The notes: a model not told the origin generated them from the sequence alone. DNA of 24,091 bases from WVZL01 sp041862375 (GCA_041862375.1 JBGVTE010000079.1:1-24091); one strand, 5' to 3'. Positions 7,867 to 16,034 are shown, counted from the first letter of the stretch. A program made the numbers and translations.

Positions 7867-8853
7867 TCAGCAAATTCGGGGGAGAAGTTCTGAGGTTAGA
7901 GGCTCAAGAAGCCTTAAACCACCTGCCTCAGTAGTAAGAAGTAGCTGCCCAGGCTTTCCGACTTTATCCTCTACTTCTCCGATAATCTCTGCTTTTTTCC
8001 CCAGCTTATCTTTCCTTAATTCTTTCAATAATTGATTCGCCAGCCTTCGGGGCACAACAAGGACTGCCCTTCCTTCGCAGGCCAAGTAAAGGGGATCAAT
8101 ACCCAAAAGTTCAGTAGCTCCTCTTACAGCACGGGAAAGAGGAATTTTATCTTCCTCTATAAGGAGCGAATAGGGAATCCTTTCGGCAAGTTCAGATAGA
8201 ACAGTCGCCAGACCACCCCGAGTTATATCCCTCATCCAGAGGGGTCCTTTTTTCCAGATAGGAAGGAGAAAATTTAAAGCTGCACAGTCGCTTTTAACAG
8301 GTGATTTCAGGCTGAAATCTCCTCTTGCCAGCATGACGGCCAGACTGTGTTCTCCGAGTGTCCCGGTGAGGATAATCTTATCACCCGGTTTTATTTTGTG
8401 AGGGGAAGGCTTGGCCATGATTACTCCCAGACCTGAAGTGTTTATGTACATTTTATCAGCCTGTCCCCGTCTTACTACTTTTGTATCACCTGTGGTTATT
8501 TCCACTCCCGACATTATTGCTGTTTTTCTGATTGAATTTAAAACTGTATCCAACTCTTCCCATAGTAAGCCTTCTTCCAAGATTAGGGAGAGGGAGATGT
8601 ATTTAGGCTCAGCTCCTGAGACAATGAGGTCGTTGACAGTCCCGTTTACGCAAAGGGTTCCGATATCTCCTCCTGGGAAAAATATTGGATCTACCACATA
8701 AGAATCTGTGGTGAAAGCAAAATTTCGAGGTAAATAGCTTGAATCTGAAAGTTCTTCTAAAAAAGGATTCCGAAATATAGGGACAATTTTCTCGGTAATA
8801 AAATCCCGCATTAATTTTCCGCCACTTCCAAGCTCCAAACTTACCCTTTTCAT
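7867..8853 (-). CDS. hypE: Hydrogenase maturation protein HypE (carbamoyl dehydratase)
   Basis: HypE receives a carbamoyl group from HypF on its C-terminal cysteine, dehydrates it with ATP to a thiocyanate, and hands the CN ligand to the iron held by HypC-HypD. The 328 residues are of normal length and show LGSGGKLM near the start, then FTTDSYVVDPIFFPGGDIG, GTVNDL, TGDTKVV, DITRGGLATVL, and the essential C-terminal PRIC (325-328). AGAGGAA precedes the ATG. The gene follows hypD by 66 bases on the same strand. HypF and HypA/HypB are not in this window, so the maturation pathway must be completed elsewhere. Confidence 0.97.
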   Translation of the reverse strand: MKRVSLELGSGGKLMRDFITEKIVPIFRNPFLEELSDSSYLPRNFAFTTDSYVVDPIFFPGGDIGTLCVNGTVNDLIVSGAEPKYISLSLILEEGLLWEELDTVLNSIRKTAIMSGVEITTGDTKVVRRGQADKMYINTSGLGVIMAKPSPHKIKPGDKIILTGTLGEHSLAVMLARGDFSLKSPVKSDCAALNFLLPIWKKGPLWMRDITRGGLATVLSELAERIPYSLLIEEDKIPLSRAVRGATELLGIDPLYLACEGRAVLVVPRRLANQLLKELRKDKLGKKAEIIGEVEDKVGKPGQLLLTTEAGGLRLLEPLTSELLPRIC

Positions 8854-8919
8854 GATGTTATTCCTCTTTTTTCATAGAGCCGGCCTTGTAAGTCTTACGT
8901 TCTAACTGGTCTTGCCAGT

Positions 8920-10026
8920 CTAGCTTAGTTCACTTATATCATATTTATAATAAACAAAGCATGCTCCTTCAAATGAGACCATGCAGGGGCCATAAGGCGA
9001 ATCAGGAGTACACTTTTTTACAAACAGGGGGCATTGAGGAGGTGAAGCTAGGCCTCGAAGCACCTCACCACAGCGACAACCAGGGAGGTCAGTGCTTCCT
9101 GCCTTTATTTTTAAGTTATATTTAATTTCAGCGTCATATGAAGAATATTTCTTTTTCAGCCTCAATCCACTTAGGGGAATGAGACCTAAGCCTCTCCAAT
9201 AAGCATCTTTGATTTCTAAAACTTCCTCCATTAAAGCTAAAGCTTTTGGATTTCCTCCAGGCTTTACAGCTCTTGAGTATTCAATAGCCACTTGTGGGGT
9301 TTTTTCTATTATCTGGTCTAAGATTGAAGAAATACCAAGGAGGATATCACAGGGTTCAAAACCTGTGATTGCTCCTGGAATTCTGTATTTCTCCGGAATA
9401 AATTGATAAGGTTTTTGTCCGATAATAGTACTAACATGTCCGGGGTAGAGAAATCCGTTAATTCTCGTTTCTCCCGCTTCGACAATTGCTCTCAAAGGAG
9501 GAGGGATAAGCCAGAGAGCAGAGAGAATTGAATAATTTGTAAGATTATCCTCTGAGGCTCTCTTTGCTGCGAGGGCAATAGCTGGGATGGTAGTTTCAAA
9601 TCCAACACCAAAAAAGATGATATCTTTTTTAGGATTTACCTTCGCTATTTCAAGGGATTCTTCTGGAGAATAGATCACTTTTATCATTGAATTCGGGGCT
9701 GGAATAACGGTTTGAAGAGAACCCTCTTTAGTAGGAACTCTTGTCATATCACCAAAAGTAGCCAGGATAATACCGTCATTCTTGGTAACAAGGTCTATGG
9801 CAGCTTCATGGATTTCATTAGGAGTAATGCATACGGGACAACCTGGTCCAGATATCATTTCTACTCCTACTTCGGCAAGCATGTTTTTTAGCCCATATCT
9901 GTGTACAGTCATCGTATGGGTTCCGCAAACTTCCATGACATGTATTGGGGATGTAAGTCTCTGAATTTTTTGCTTAATTTTGTCCAGAAGAGCTTTTATT
10001 ATCTTTTTATCCCTTAATTCTTTCAT
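8920..10026 (-). CDS. hypD: Hydrogenase maturation protein HypD
   Basis: Iron-sulfur scaffold of the [NiFe]-hydrogenase Fe(CN)2CO assembly complex with HypC. The sequence has MEVCGTHTMTVHRYG (CGTHT at 34-38; the first Cys is the proposed iron-binding site), GPGCPVC (60-66), PGHVSTIIG, and a cysteine-rich C-terminal segment, CRCGEVLRG followed by CPLF, CTP and GPCMVSFEGAC, which supplies the [4Fe-4S] ligands. The 368 residues match the family length and all key cysteines are present. It lies 111 bases downstream of hypC and 66 upstream of hypE. The Shine-Dalgarno sequence is weak. Confidence 0.97.
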   Translation of the reverse strand: MKELRDKKIIKALLDKIKQKIQRLTSPIHVMEVCGTHTMTVHRYGLKNMLAEVGVEMISGPGCPVCITPNEIHEAAIDLVTKNDGIILATFGDMTRVPTKEGSLQTVIPAPNSMIKVIYSPEESLEIAKVNPKKDIIFFGVGFETTIPAIALAAKRASEDNLTNYSILSALWLIPPPLRAIVEAGETRINGFLYPGHVSTIIGQKPYQFIPEKYRIPGAITGFEPCDILLGISSILDQIIEKTPQVAIEYSRAVKPGGNPKALALMEEVLEIKDAYWRGLGLIPLSGLRLKKKYSSYDAEIKYNLKIKAGSTDLPGCRCGEVLRGLASPPQCPLFVKKCTPDSPYGPCMVSFEGACFVYYKYDISELS

Positions 10027-10137
10027 GGCTTTAAAGGCTTTTATCTCCCCGTTGCTAATTTGATTCCGGTGCTTTATTCCTGTTTTCAGCTATACGCTTG
10101 TGATTCTGAAGTGTAAAAACAAAGAGAAGAATGCCGC

Positions 10138-10362
10138 CTATTTACGGTAGTGAGCAAGTTCTCTAAGCATGGAAAGCGTTTCTTTTGCTTCTTCTTTGTT
10201 TAACCTGGCAATAGCAAAGCCAGCATGTAAAATCACCCAATCTCCGACTTTAATTTCATCGAGTAGGGCAAAATTAGTTTTAACCGTGGTTCCTAAATAG
10301 TCTACTTTACCTTGGTTAGAATCGTTTATTTCAATAACCTTGGCTGGAATTCCAAGACACAT
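10138..10362 (-). CDS. hypC: Hydrogenase assembly chaperone HypC
   Basis: Small HypC/HybG/HupF-family chaperone of 74 residues that binds the Fe(CN)2CO unit with HypD and delivers it to the hydrogenase large subunit. The N terminus MCLGIPAKV carries the invariant Cys2 that becomes terminal after Met removal; a beta-barrel-type segment with GDWVILHAGFAI follows. AAGGA lies 8 bases before the ATG. It is the first gene of the - strand hypC-hypD-hypE run, so its promoter should lie in 10363-10460. Confidence 0.95.
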   Translation of the reverse strand: MCLGIPAKVIEINDSNQGKVDYLGTTVKTNFALLDEIKVGDWVILHAGFAIARLNKEEAKETLSMLRELAHYRK

Positions 10363-10469
10363 CGTAAATTCCTTTTTTAATTAAATAGATTACCAAATCT
10401 TAGGCAGGAGGTCTACTTTTTTGACAATGTAGGAAGCATCTTTTTTTCTGTGATAAGTGATAAGAAAGC

Positions 10470-10610
10470 AAGGAGGTATGCGGTGAAGAAGGTCGTATGA
10501 AGGCTGAGCGGGCAAGGTTTCTGACCAGAGGGATAAAGAGCGAAGCCTGAATCGAGCCGCTTTGGCTCGCTGGGACAAAGCGAGTGTGCCTTAAAGCCGT
10601 ATACCTCCTT
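10470..10610. ncRNA. Candidate structured RNA or MITE-like inverted-repeat element
   Basis: The ends AAGGAGGTATGCGG (10470-10483) and CCGTATACCTCCTT (10597-10610) pair over 14 bp with one G-T pair. Inside are further complementary pieces: AGGCT (10501-10505) with AGCCT (10544-10548), GGT/ACC around 10517-10525, and CGAGCC (10553-10558) with GGCTCG (10564-10569). CTCGCT can instead pair with the downstream AGCGAG, giving alternative folds. The interior is richer in G+C than its surroundings. The pattern fits a multibranched RNA or a small mobile inverted-repeat element. I do not recognise a known class (not 6S, SRP, RNase P or tmRNA). Neither end has a clear T-run terminator. Confidence 0.4.
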
Positions 10611-10660
10611 GATGATGACTACTTCAGCTCTAATCACGGGAAAAGAGATACTTAGCTTTT

Positions 10661-10689
10661 TTGACAATTCTCATGCTTGAACCTATAAT
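10661..10689 (+). promoter_or_regulatory. Consensus sigma70-type promoter of uppS, leaderless arrangement
   Basis: TTGACA (10661-10666) and TATAAT (10684-10689) are both perfect consensus hexamers with an optimal 17-base spacer. Only 6 bases separate the -10 box from the uppS ATG, so transcription should begin at or next to the A of the start codon and leave no room for a Shine-Dalgarno sequence. Sequence support is strong; the exact start site is inferred. Confidence 0.85.
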
Positions 10690-10695
10690 TGACCT

Positions 10696-11478
10696 ATGCA
10701 CGAGAAACTTGAAGGCTTTATCGAGCCTGGCAGCGAGGAAGAAAAGCTTGTAGATGAGCTTGATTTTTCAAGGCTCCCTCATCACATAGCTGTCATCATG
10801 GACGGTAATGGCCGATGGGCTAAAAAGAGGAATTTGCCTCGAATTGAAGGTCACCGAGCAGGGGCAGAGTCTGTACGTGAAATAGTGGAAACGTCTGCCC
10901 GATTGGGGATTAAAGTACTTACTCTGTATGCTTTTTCGAAGGAGAATTGGAAGAGGCCAAGAAAAGAGGTTGCCACTCTCTGGAGGCTTCTTGAGAACTA
11001 TCTAAAAAAGGAGGATAGTGTACTGGTTAAGAATAAAATTCGGTTAAAAGTAATAGGCCAAAGAGAACAATTGCCTTCCTCTGTTAATAAAGAATTGGAG
11101 AGAGTAGAGAAGCTTACTGAGAATTACGATCAGTTGACCGTACTTCTCGCACTTAATTATGGAGGGAGAGCAGAAATTGTGGATGGAATAAAAAAAATAC
11201 TTAATGATAAAAAACTAAATGGCGATGATGTGGACGAGCAAACCTTCTCCCGCTATTTATACACGGCAGAATTTCCTGATCCTGATCTTCTCATCAGGAC
11301 AAGTGGTGAACTCCGGGTTTCAAACTTTTTATTGTGGCAGATAGCATACTCTGAAATATGGATTACTCAAGAGTTTTGGCCCGATTTCAGAAAAAAACAC
11401 TTGCTTCAGGCTCTTATTAGCTTCCAGAAAAGAGAAAGGAGGTTTGGAGACATTCATCCCCATGAGAACAATCTGTAG
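10696..11478 (+). CDS. uppS: Isoprenyl transferase (undecaprenyl diphosphate synthase)
   Basis: Cis-prenyltransferase that extends farnesyl diphosphate with isopentenyl units to make the C55 lipid carrier for peptidoglycan and surface glycans. Seen: HHIAVIMDGNGRWA with catalytic Asp36 in DGNGRW (36-41), EGHRAG, TLYAFSKENWKRP, LNYGGRAEI, and RTSGELRVSNFLLWQ with AYSEIW for the diphosphate-binding and dimer region. The 260 residues are of usual length. The start is firmly set: an in-frame TGA lies at 10690-10692, and no ATG, GTG or TTG occurs between 10696 and the HHIAVIM motif. It heads the uppS-cdsA-dxr-rseP-ispG-larE run and supplies lipid to the sugar transferase at 1834. Its promoter places it on a leaderless transcript. 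Confidence 0.96.
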   Translation: MHEKLEGFIEPGSEEEKLVDELDFSRLPHHIAVIMDGNGRWAKKRNLPRIEGHRAGAESVREIVETSARLGIKVLTLYAFSKENWKRPRKEVATLWRLLENYLKKEDSVLVKNKIRLKVIGQREQLPSSVNKELERVEKLTENYDQLTVLLALNYGGRAEIVDGIKKILNDKKLNGDDVDEQTFSRYLYTAEFPDPDLLIRTSGELRVSNFLLWQIAYSEIWITQEFWPDFRKKHLLQALISFQKRERRFGDIHPHENNL

Positions 11479-11507
11479 AATTTTTCGATTCTGTATCTTA
11501 TGTTATC

Positions 11508-11513
11508 TATAAT
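11508..11513 (+). promoter_or_regulatory. TATAAT hexamer just before cdsA
   Basis: A perfect TATAAT ends 5 bases before the cdsA ATG, mirroring the uppS arrangement, and there is no Shine-Dalgarno sequence. No good -35 box exists at 16-18 bases upstream and there is no extended -10 TG. It may be an internal weak promoter or chance in AT-rich DNA. Confidence 0.25.
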
Positions 11514-11518
11514 TAGCA

Positions 11519-12325
11519 ATGAGTTTCCGTAAGAGATTACCCACAGCCCTAATTCTTTTGGCTGTCGTCTTTTTTTGTATCCAGTTTTTACCTCTTGTCG
11601 GATTTTTTTTGGTACTGCAGGTTTTTATACTGGCGCCTCTTTTTGAATTCTATAATCTTTCTATAAAAGGCAATATTTTTCCTCAGAAAACAATCGGGAT
11701 TTTTTTAGCTCTAATTATAAGCATGTCCTTTTTCTTTGAGGAAATTTCTCTTGAACCAGCACTCTTTGCTGCTATAGTTCTCACTGCTGTGTATTTCCTT
11801 ATATCTTTTAACAGAGTTGAAAAGCTAAGGCATTTTACTGCATCTGTAGCTATTACTTTTTTTGGGGCTCTGTATCTCAGTTTTACTCTCAACTTTTTTT
11901 ATCCTTTAAGAAAAGAATATGGTCCTTTCTATATTTATTTTCTCCTGGCAATCATTTTTTTAGGAGATACGGGAGCATATTTTTTAGGAAAGCTTTGGGG
12001 TCGGCGAAAACAGGTTCCCATGGCAAGCCCCAGGAAAACGTGGGAAGGGAGTATCGGAGGAATCATTTTCGCTTTAATTGGAGCTATTGCCGCTCAGCAA
12101 ATCTTGCTCAGAGATGTGATCTTATGGAAAGCTGCCCTCTGTGGATTACTTGTTCATGCTGTTGCACAGATAAGTGACCCAGTAGAGTCTCTTTTCAAAA
12201 GAGCAGTAGGAGTAAAAGATTCTTCTAATGTTCTGCCTGGACATGGAGGATTCTTGGATCGGATTGATAGTCTCATTTTGGCCACACCATTTTTTTATTA
12301 TTTTGTCAAATATATTTGGTATTAA
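11519..12325 (+). CDS. cdsA: Phosphatidate cytidylyltransferase
   Basis: Makes CDP-diacylglycerol from phosphatidate and CTP at the inner membrane, the branch point for phospholipid synthesis. The 268 residues form several membrane helices. The C-terminal half has the family signatures: GDTGAYFLGKLWGRR, SPRKTWEGSIGG, then QISDPVESLFKRAVGVKDSS and the CDP-alcohol-type signature LPGHGGFLDRIDSL. It lies 40 bases after uppS and 12 before dxr in the same operon, a common order in bacteria. No Shine-Dalgarno sequence is seen before the ATG. Confidence 0.95.
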   Translation: MSFRKRLPTALILLAVVFFCIQFLPLVGFFLVLQVFILAPLFEFYNLSIKGNIFPQKTIGIFLALIISMSFFFEEISLEPALFAAIVLTAVYFLISFNRVEKLRHFTASVAITFFGALYLSFTLNFFYPLRKEYGPFYIYFLLAIIFLGDTGAYFLGKLWGRRKQVPMASPRKTWEGSIGGIIFALIGAIAAQQILLRDVILWKAALCGLLVHAVAQISDPVESLFKRAVGVKDSSNVLPGHGGFLDRIDSLILATPFFYYFVKYIWY

Positions 12326-12337
12326 GATAAAAATATT

Positions 12338-13495
12338 ATGGAAAATATTGCAATTCTTGGATCAACCGGTTCGATAGGCTGCAACACGCTCGAAATAATT
12401 GAAAAGCTAAGCCATAAATTTAGAGTAGTGGGTTTGGCAGCTGGGCGTAATCTCAAGCTTTTTCTCGAGCAAGTTGAAAAGTACAAGCCTAAAATTGTCT
12501 CTCTCAGCCGAAGAGAGGAAGCTGTGGAGTTTAAGCATAAGTTGAGTGATAAGACAGTTCGTGTTGCCTTTGGACAAAAGGGAGCAGAAGAGGTTGCACG
12601 TTTTGAGGAAAATGACATTGTTGTTTCAGCCATCACAGGAATAAAGGGCTTAAGACCAACACTCGCTGCTGTTAGCAGTGGAAAAAAAGTGGCTCTTGCC
12701 AATAAAGAATCAATGGTGGCAGCCGGGCCGTTAATTCAGACCAATGCTCAGGAATCAAAAGCTCAGATTATTCCTATTGATAGTGAACACAGTGGGATTT
12801 TTCAGTGCTTAGCTAAGGAGAAAAAGGAGAACGTGAAAAAGGTGATTTTAACAGCCTCAGGAGGGCCTTTTTTCAGAACATCACTTCAGGATGTGAAAAA
12901 CAAAACCCTGGAAGAGGCTTTAATCCATCCACGTTGGAAAATGGGGAAAAAAGTAACTATTGATTCGGCTACTCTTATGAACAAAGGTCTAGAGTTAATC
13001 GAAGCTCGGTGGCTTTTTGGTTTAGACCCTAAGCATTTGGGAATCTTAATTCATCCTCAAAGCATAGTCCATTCACTAGTTGAGTTGCGTGATGGGTCTG
13101 TACTGGCACAATTGAGTCCTACAGATATGAAAGTTCCAATTCAATATGCCTTAACGTATCCCCATAGAGAAAATTCGATTCTACCCTCCCTCAACTTGAG
13201 TCAGATAAAAGTGTTAGAATTTTTTGATGTTGACGAGGAGAAATTTCCGCTTATCAAACTAGCCTGTCTTGCCCTAGAAGAGGGAGAAAGTGTTCCAGTT
13301 GCTCTCAACACAGCTAATGAGGTTGCTGTAGAAGCATTCCTTAACGAAGAAATACAATTTTGGGATATTTCTATTTTGGTAAGGCAGGCAGTTGAAGGTC
13401 ATCAAAAGAGAAAAGTGGAGACCCTCGAAGATATTTTTGAGGTAGACAGGGAAACGAGGGAACAAACATTGAATTTAGTGAAACGGGTGATTTGA
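12338..13495 (+). CDS. dxr: 1-deoxy-D-xylulose 5-phosphate reductoisomerase
   Basis: NADPH-dependent enzyme that converts DXP to 2-C-methyl-D-erythritol 4-phosphate, the first committed step of the MEP isoprenoid pathway, in the cytoplasm. The 385 residues include the nucleotide-binding GSTGSIG (8-14), VALANKESMVAAG, PIDSEHSGIFQ with metal ligands Asp148 and Glu150, ILTASGGPF, the flexible loop HPRWKMG, and ATLMNKGLELIEA with Glu219. The C-terminal helical domain has the usual ALNTANEVAVEAFL. All active-site positions appear intact. It follows cdsA by 12 bases and precedes rseP by 1 base, so it is translated as part of the operon. Confidence 0.98.
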   Translation: MENIAILGSTGSIGCNTLEIIEKLSHKFRVVGLAAGRNLKLFLEQVEKYKPKIVSLSRREEAVEFKHKLSDKTVRVAFGQKGAEEVARFEENDIVVSAITGIKGLRPTLAAVSSGKKVALANKESMVAAGPLIQTNAQESKAQIIPIDSEHSGIFQCLAKEKKENVKKVILTASGGPFFRTSLQDVKNKTLEEALIHPRWKMGKKVTIDSATLMNKGLELIEARWLFGLDPKHLGILIHPQSIVHSLVELRDGSVLAQLSPTDMKVPIQYALTYPHRENSILPSLNLSQIKVLEFFDVDEEKFPLIKLACLALEEGESVPVALNTANEVAVEAFLNEEIQFWDISILVRQAVEGHQKRKVETLEDIFEVDRETREQTLNLVKRVI

Positions 13496-13496
13496 A

Positions 13497-14834
13497 ATGG
13501 GATCAATATTTGAAACTGTTATTGCTTTTGGGATTGTATTTGGCATCTTAGTTTTTGCCCATGAATTTGGTCATTTTATAATGGCAAAGCTTATGGGAGT
13601 TAAGGTCGAAGTATTTTCGTGGGGCTACGGAAAACGAATCTTTGGCATAAAGATGGGAGATACGGATTATCGAGTTAGCGTGTTTCCGTTGGGAGGATAT
13701 GTAAAGTTTTCCGGAGAAGAAGTGTTTGACCAGAAAAGTGCACTTGCAACCCATGATTTTATGGCAAAAAAAAGGTGGCAAAGATTTTTAGTTATCTTTA
13801 ACGGCCCTGTGATGAATATAGTTTTAGCTATTATCTTTTTTGCGTTCATCAATGTTGTTGGAGTTACTGTCCCTGAGTATCAAGACCAGAAACCGGTGAT
13901 TGGATGGATTGAACCTGGCTCACCTGCTGAAAAGGCAAATTTACAAATCGACGATGAAATTCTCAGCATTAACAATAAAAAAGCAAAGACCTGGAGCGAT
14001 GTAGATATTGCGGTTGGCACCAAGCCAGAAAAGCTCGTTATTTTGGAAATAAAAAGAGGTGAAGAAGTATTAAATATTGAAATGAAGACAGAGAAAAGAA
14101 CTCGGTATGATTTGGGATATGCTGGATTTTTCGGAAAAATCTTAATCCAGGTTAATATGATATCGCCGAATTCAGCGGCAGAAAAAGGAGGACTCCAGCC
14201 CGGTGATATTATCCTGGCTATTGAAGGCGAACCTGTCTACTATTATCAGTTTGTTGAGATTATCGAAAAAAGCGCAGGGAAGAAGCTCGAGTTTTTAATC
14301 GAGCGGGCTGGGCAAAAACGTAAGCTGCATATAACGCCCCGCCGGGAAGGTAACATAGGTAAGATAGGTATCCTTCAAGTTCCTAAGTCCGTCATAAAAA
14401 AATATGGATTTTTCGCTGCAGTCCATGAGAGTTTAAAGGGGTGTATAAAGCTTTCATTCTTGATTTTTAATTTTCTTAAAGATTTAGTAAGCGGAGAAAT
14501 CTCGGCGCGACAAATCGCAGGACCCATTGAGATTGCTAATATCTCATACGCAGCCTTTCGAATGGGATTTATTGCAATGGTAACCTGGATCGCTCTCATT
14601 AGCCTTCAAATTGGAATCCTTAATTTGCTGCCGATTCCAGTTTTGGACGGCGGACATATTCTTGTTCTTTCCCTTGAAGGAATTTTCCGGAGAGATTTTA
14701 GCCCTAAGGTTAAACAGATAGTGATTCAGTTTGGATTTGTTATTTTTATTATTTTAATCATCTTTATTATCCTTAATGATGTGAGTAAGAGTCTGCCAAA
14801 CGGCTGGCAAAGTTTTATTCCATGGAAAAACTGA
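13497..14834 (+). CDS. rseP: Site-2 intramembrane metalloprotease RseP
   Basis: Intramembrane zinc protease that cuts anti-sigma factors or signal-peptide remnants in the inner membrane. Seen: HEFGH at 22-26 in the first helix (HExxH zinc site), FPLGGYVKFSGE, FNGPVMN, two PDZ-like domains in residues about 125-290 (PGSPAEKANLQIDDEILSIN and PNSAAEKGGLQPGDIILAIE), and the C-terminal LLPIPVLDGGHIL with the third zinc ligand Asp near 384. The 445 residues match the two-PDZ form found in Gram-negative bacteria. Its start is one base after the dxr stop. No anti-sigma factor gene is in the window, so the substrate is unknown. Confidence 0.95.
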   Translation: MGSIFETVIAFGIVFGILVFAHEFGHFIMAKLMGVKVEVFSWGYGKRIFGIKMGDTDYRVSVFPLGGYVKFSGEEVFDQKSALATHDFMAKKRWQRFLVIFNGPVMNIVLAIIFFAFINVVGVTVPEYQDQKPVIGWIEPGSPAEKANLQIDDEILSINNKKAKTWSDVDIAVGTKPEKLVILEIKRGEEVLNIEMKTEKRTRYDLGYAGFFGKILIQVNMISPNSAAEKGGLQPGDIILAIEGEPVYYYQFVEIIEKSAGKKLEFLIERAGQKRKLHITPRREGNIGKIGILQVPKSVIKKYGFFAAVHESLKGCIKLSFLIFNFLKDLVSGEISARQIAGPIEIANISYAAFRMGFIAMVTWIALISLQIGILNLLPIPVLDGGHILVLSLEGIFRRDFSPKVKQIVIQFGFVIFIILIIFIILNDVSKSLPNGWQSFIPWKN

Positions 14835-14956
14835 AACAAAGAATGCATCGGGGACAGGCTTTGCTATCCATATGAGTGAAGAGCTTCATTGTTTCTTTTG
14901 GACATCCTTTGATGATGAAGCCTCGCCCCGGTATTACAATTTCATATAAGGATGAG

Positions 14957-16030
14957 ATGGAGATAAAACGCCGAAGAACAAAGCAAATTAGAATTGGCCT
15001 GGTAGCAATAGGGGGAGATGCGCCTGTAGTCGTTCAATCCATGACCAAGACTGACACCCGAAACATTAAGGCCACTGTCTCTCAGATTGAAAGGTTGAAG
15101 CGAATGGGCTGTGAAATAGTCCGCCTTGCAATTCCAGATGAGCAGGCTGTGAAGGCATTAGGAGAGATAAAAAAGAAAGTCGCGGTTCCTCTTGTAGCTG
15201 ACATTCATTTTGACTACAAGCTCGCCCTCTCTTCTCTTTACCAAGGAGTTGATGGATTGCGTATAAATCCTGGTAACATCGGCTCCAGAGAAAAGGTGAG
15301 AGAAGTAGTTAAGGCCGCCAAGGATAAAGCTGTCCCCATAAGAATTGGTGTCAATTCGGGCTCAGTAGAAAAGAGCTTACTCCGGAAATATGGCGGGGCG
15401 ACTCCTGAGGCTATGGTTGAGAGTGCTTTGAGGCATGTTCATATCTTAGAGGACTTGGATTTTAATTTGATAAAAATATCGCTCAAAGCTTCTGATGTAT
15501 CCCGTACAATAAAAGCCTATCAACTTATGGCCCAAGAAGTGGATTACCCGTTTCATGCTGGAATCTCAGAAGCAGGCGGATTTATCTCAGGCGCCATTAA
15601 ATCCTCCGTGGGCTTAGCTCTGCTCCTCACCCAAGGCTTAGCAGACACCGTTAGAGTCTCTCTAACAGCTCCTCCTGAAGAAGAAGTTATCATTGCTTAC
15701 CGGATTCTTTCGTCCCTTGGATTACGTTCCCGAGGTCCTGATTTTATTTCATGTCCTATCTGCGGTCGTACTGAAGTAGATATGTTTAAGATTGCCTCTG
15801 AGATTGAGAGTCGTTTATCTGATTTGGATAAAAGTATCCGGATTGCTGTAATGGGATGTATGGTCAACGGGCCTGGTGAGGCAAAAGAAGCTGACATCGG
15901 GCTGGCCTGCGGAAGAGGTGTTGGTGTTATTTTCAAAAAAGGTAAACTCTACCGGCGCATTAATGAAGAAGATAAAATTGTTTCTGAGTTTATGAAAGAA
16001 GTCGAGAATTATGTAAAGAACAAAATATAA
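14957..16030 (+). CDS. ispG: 4-hydroxy-3-methylbut-2-enyl-diphosphate synthase
   Basis: Iron-sulfur enzyme of the MEP pathway that reduces MEcPP to HMBPP. From ATG14957 the protein has 357 residues and starts MEIKRRRTKQIRIG, as is usual for the family; AAGGA lies 4 bases before it. The frame is open further up to GTG14876, but those 27 residues show no family pattern and the junction codons give no better ribosome site. Motifs: GGDAPVVVQSMT, VPLVADIHFDYKLA, LRINPGNIG, then the cluster ligands Cys266 and Cys269 (CPICGR) and Cys301 (GCMVNGPGE), with Glu308 as the fourth ligand. It follows rseP by about 120 bases and is 4 bases from larE. Dxr in the same operon catalyses an earlier step. Confidence 0.96.
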   Translation: MEIKRRRTKQIRIGLVAIGGDAPVVVQSMTKTDTRNIKATVSQIERLKRMGCEIVRLAIPDEQAVKALGEIKKKVAVPLVADIHFDYKLALSSLYQGVDGLRINPGNIGSREKVREVVKAAKDKAVPIRIGVNSGSVEKSLLRKYGGATPEAMVESALRHVHILEDLDFNLIKISLKASDVSRTIKAYQLMAQEVDYPFHAGISEAGGFISGAIKSSVGLALLLTQGLADTVRVSLTAPPEEEVIIAYRILSSLGLRSRGPDFISCPICGRTEVDMFKIASEIESRLSDLDKSIRIAVMGCMVNGPGEAKEADIGLACGRGVGVIFKKGKLYRRINEEDKIVSEFMKEVENYVKNKI

Positions 16031-16034
16031 GACA

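Larger units (their letters stand above)
10363..10695. other. 333-base non-coding region between divergent hypC and uppS
   Basis: Holds, from left to right: the hypC leader; a 13-base sequence CTTTTTTGACAAT at 10416-10428; a 141-base folded element (10470-10610); the same 13-mer at 10656-10668; and the uppS promoter. Short - strand frames across it read like translated non-coding sequence and show no domain pattern, so I do not call a gene. Confidence 0.7.

Noticed and set aside
8888..8919. Two small palindromes in the hypD-hypE gap (GTAAG/CTTAC and ACTGG/CCAGT)
   Set aside because: Five-base stems are expected by chance and no T run follows.
10421..10450. TTGACA at 10421 as a promoter for the folded element
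   Set aside because: No acceptable -10 box at 16-18 bases; the nearest AT-rich hexamer (TGATAA) is 24 bases away.
10390..10667. Two - strand open frames between hypC and uppS
   Set aside because: They cross the folded element and the uppS promoter, have no ribosome site or recognisable pattern, and are rich in Ser, Pro and Leu as in translated non-coding DNA.
12303..12328. TTGTCA and TAAGAT before dxr as a promoter
   Set aside because: The spacer is only 14 bases, too short for sigma70-type recognition, and the gene is tightly placed after cdsA.
14876..14956. GTG-initiated 27-residue extension of ispG
   Set aside because: No family similarity in these residues, and ATG14957 has an AAGGA nearby and gives the usual N terminus.
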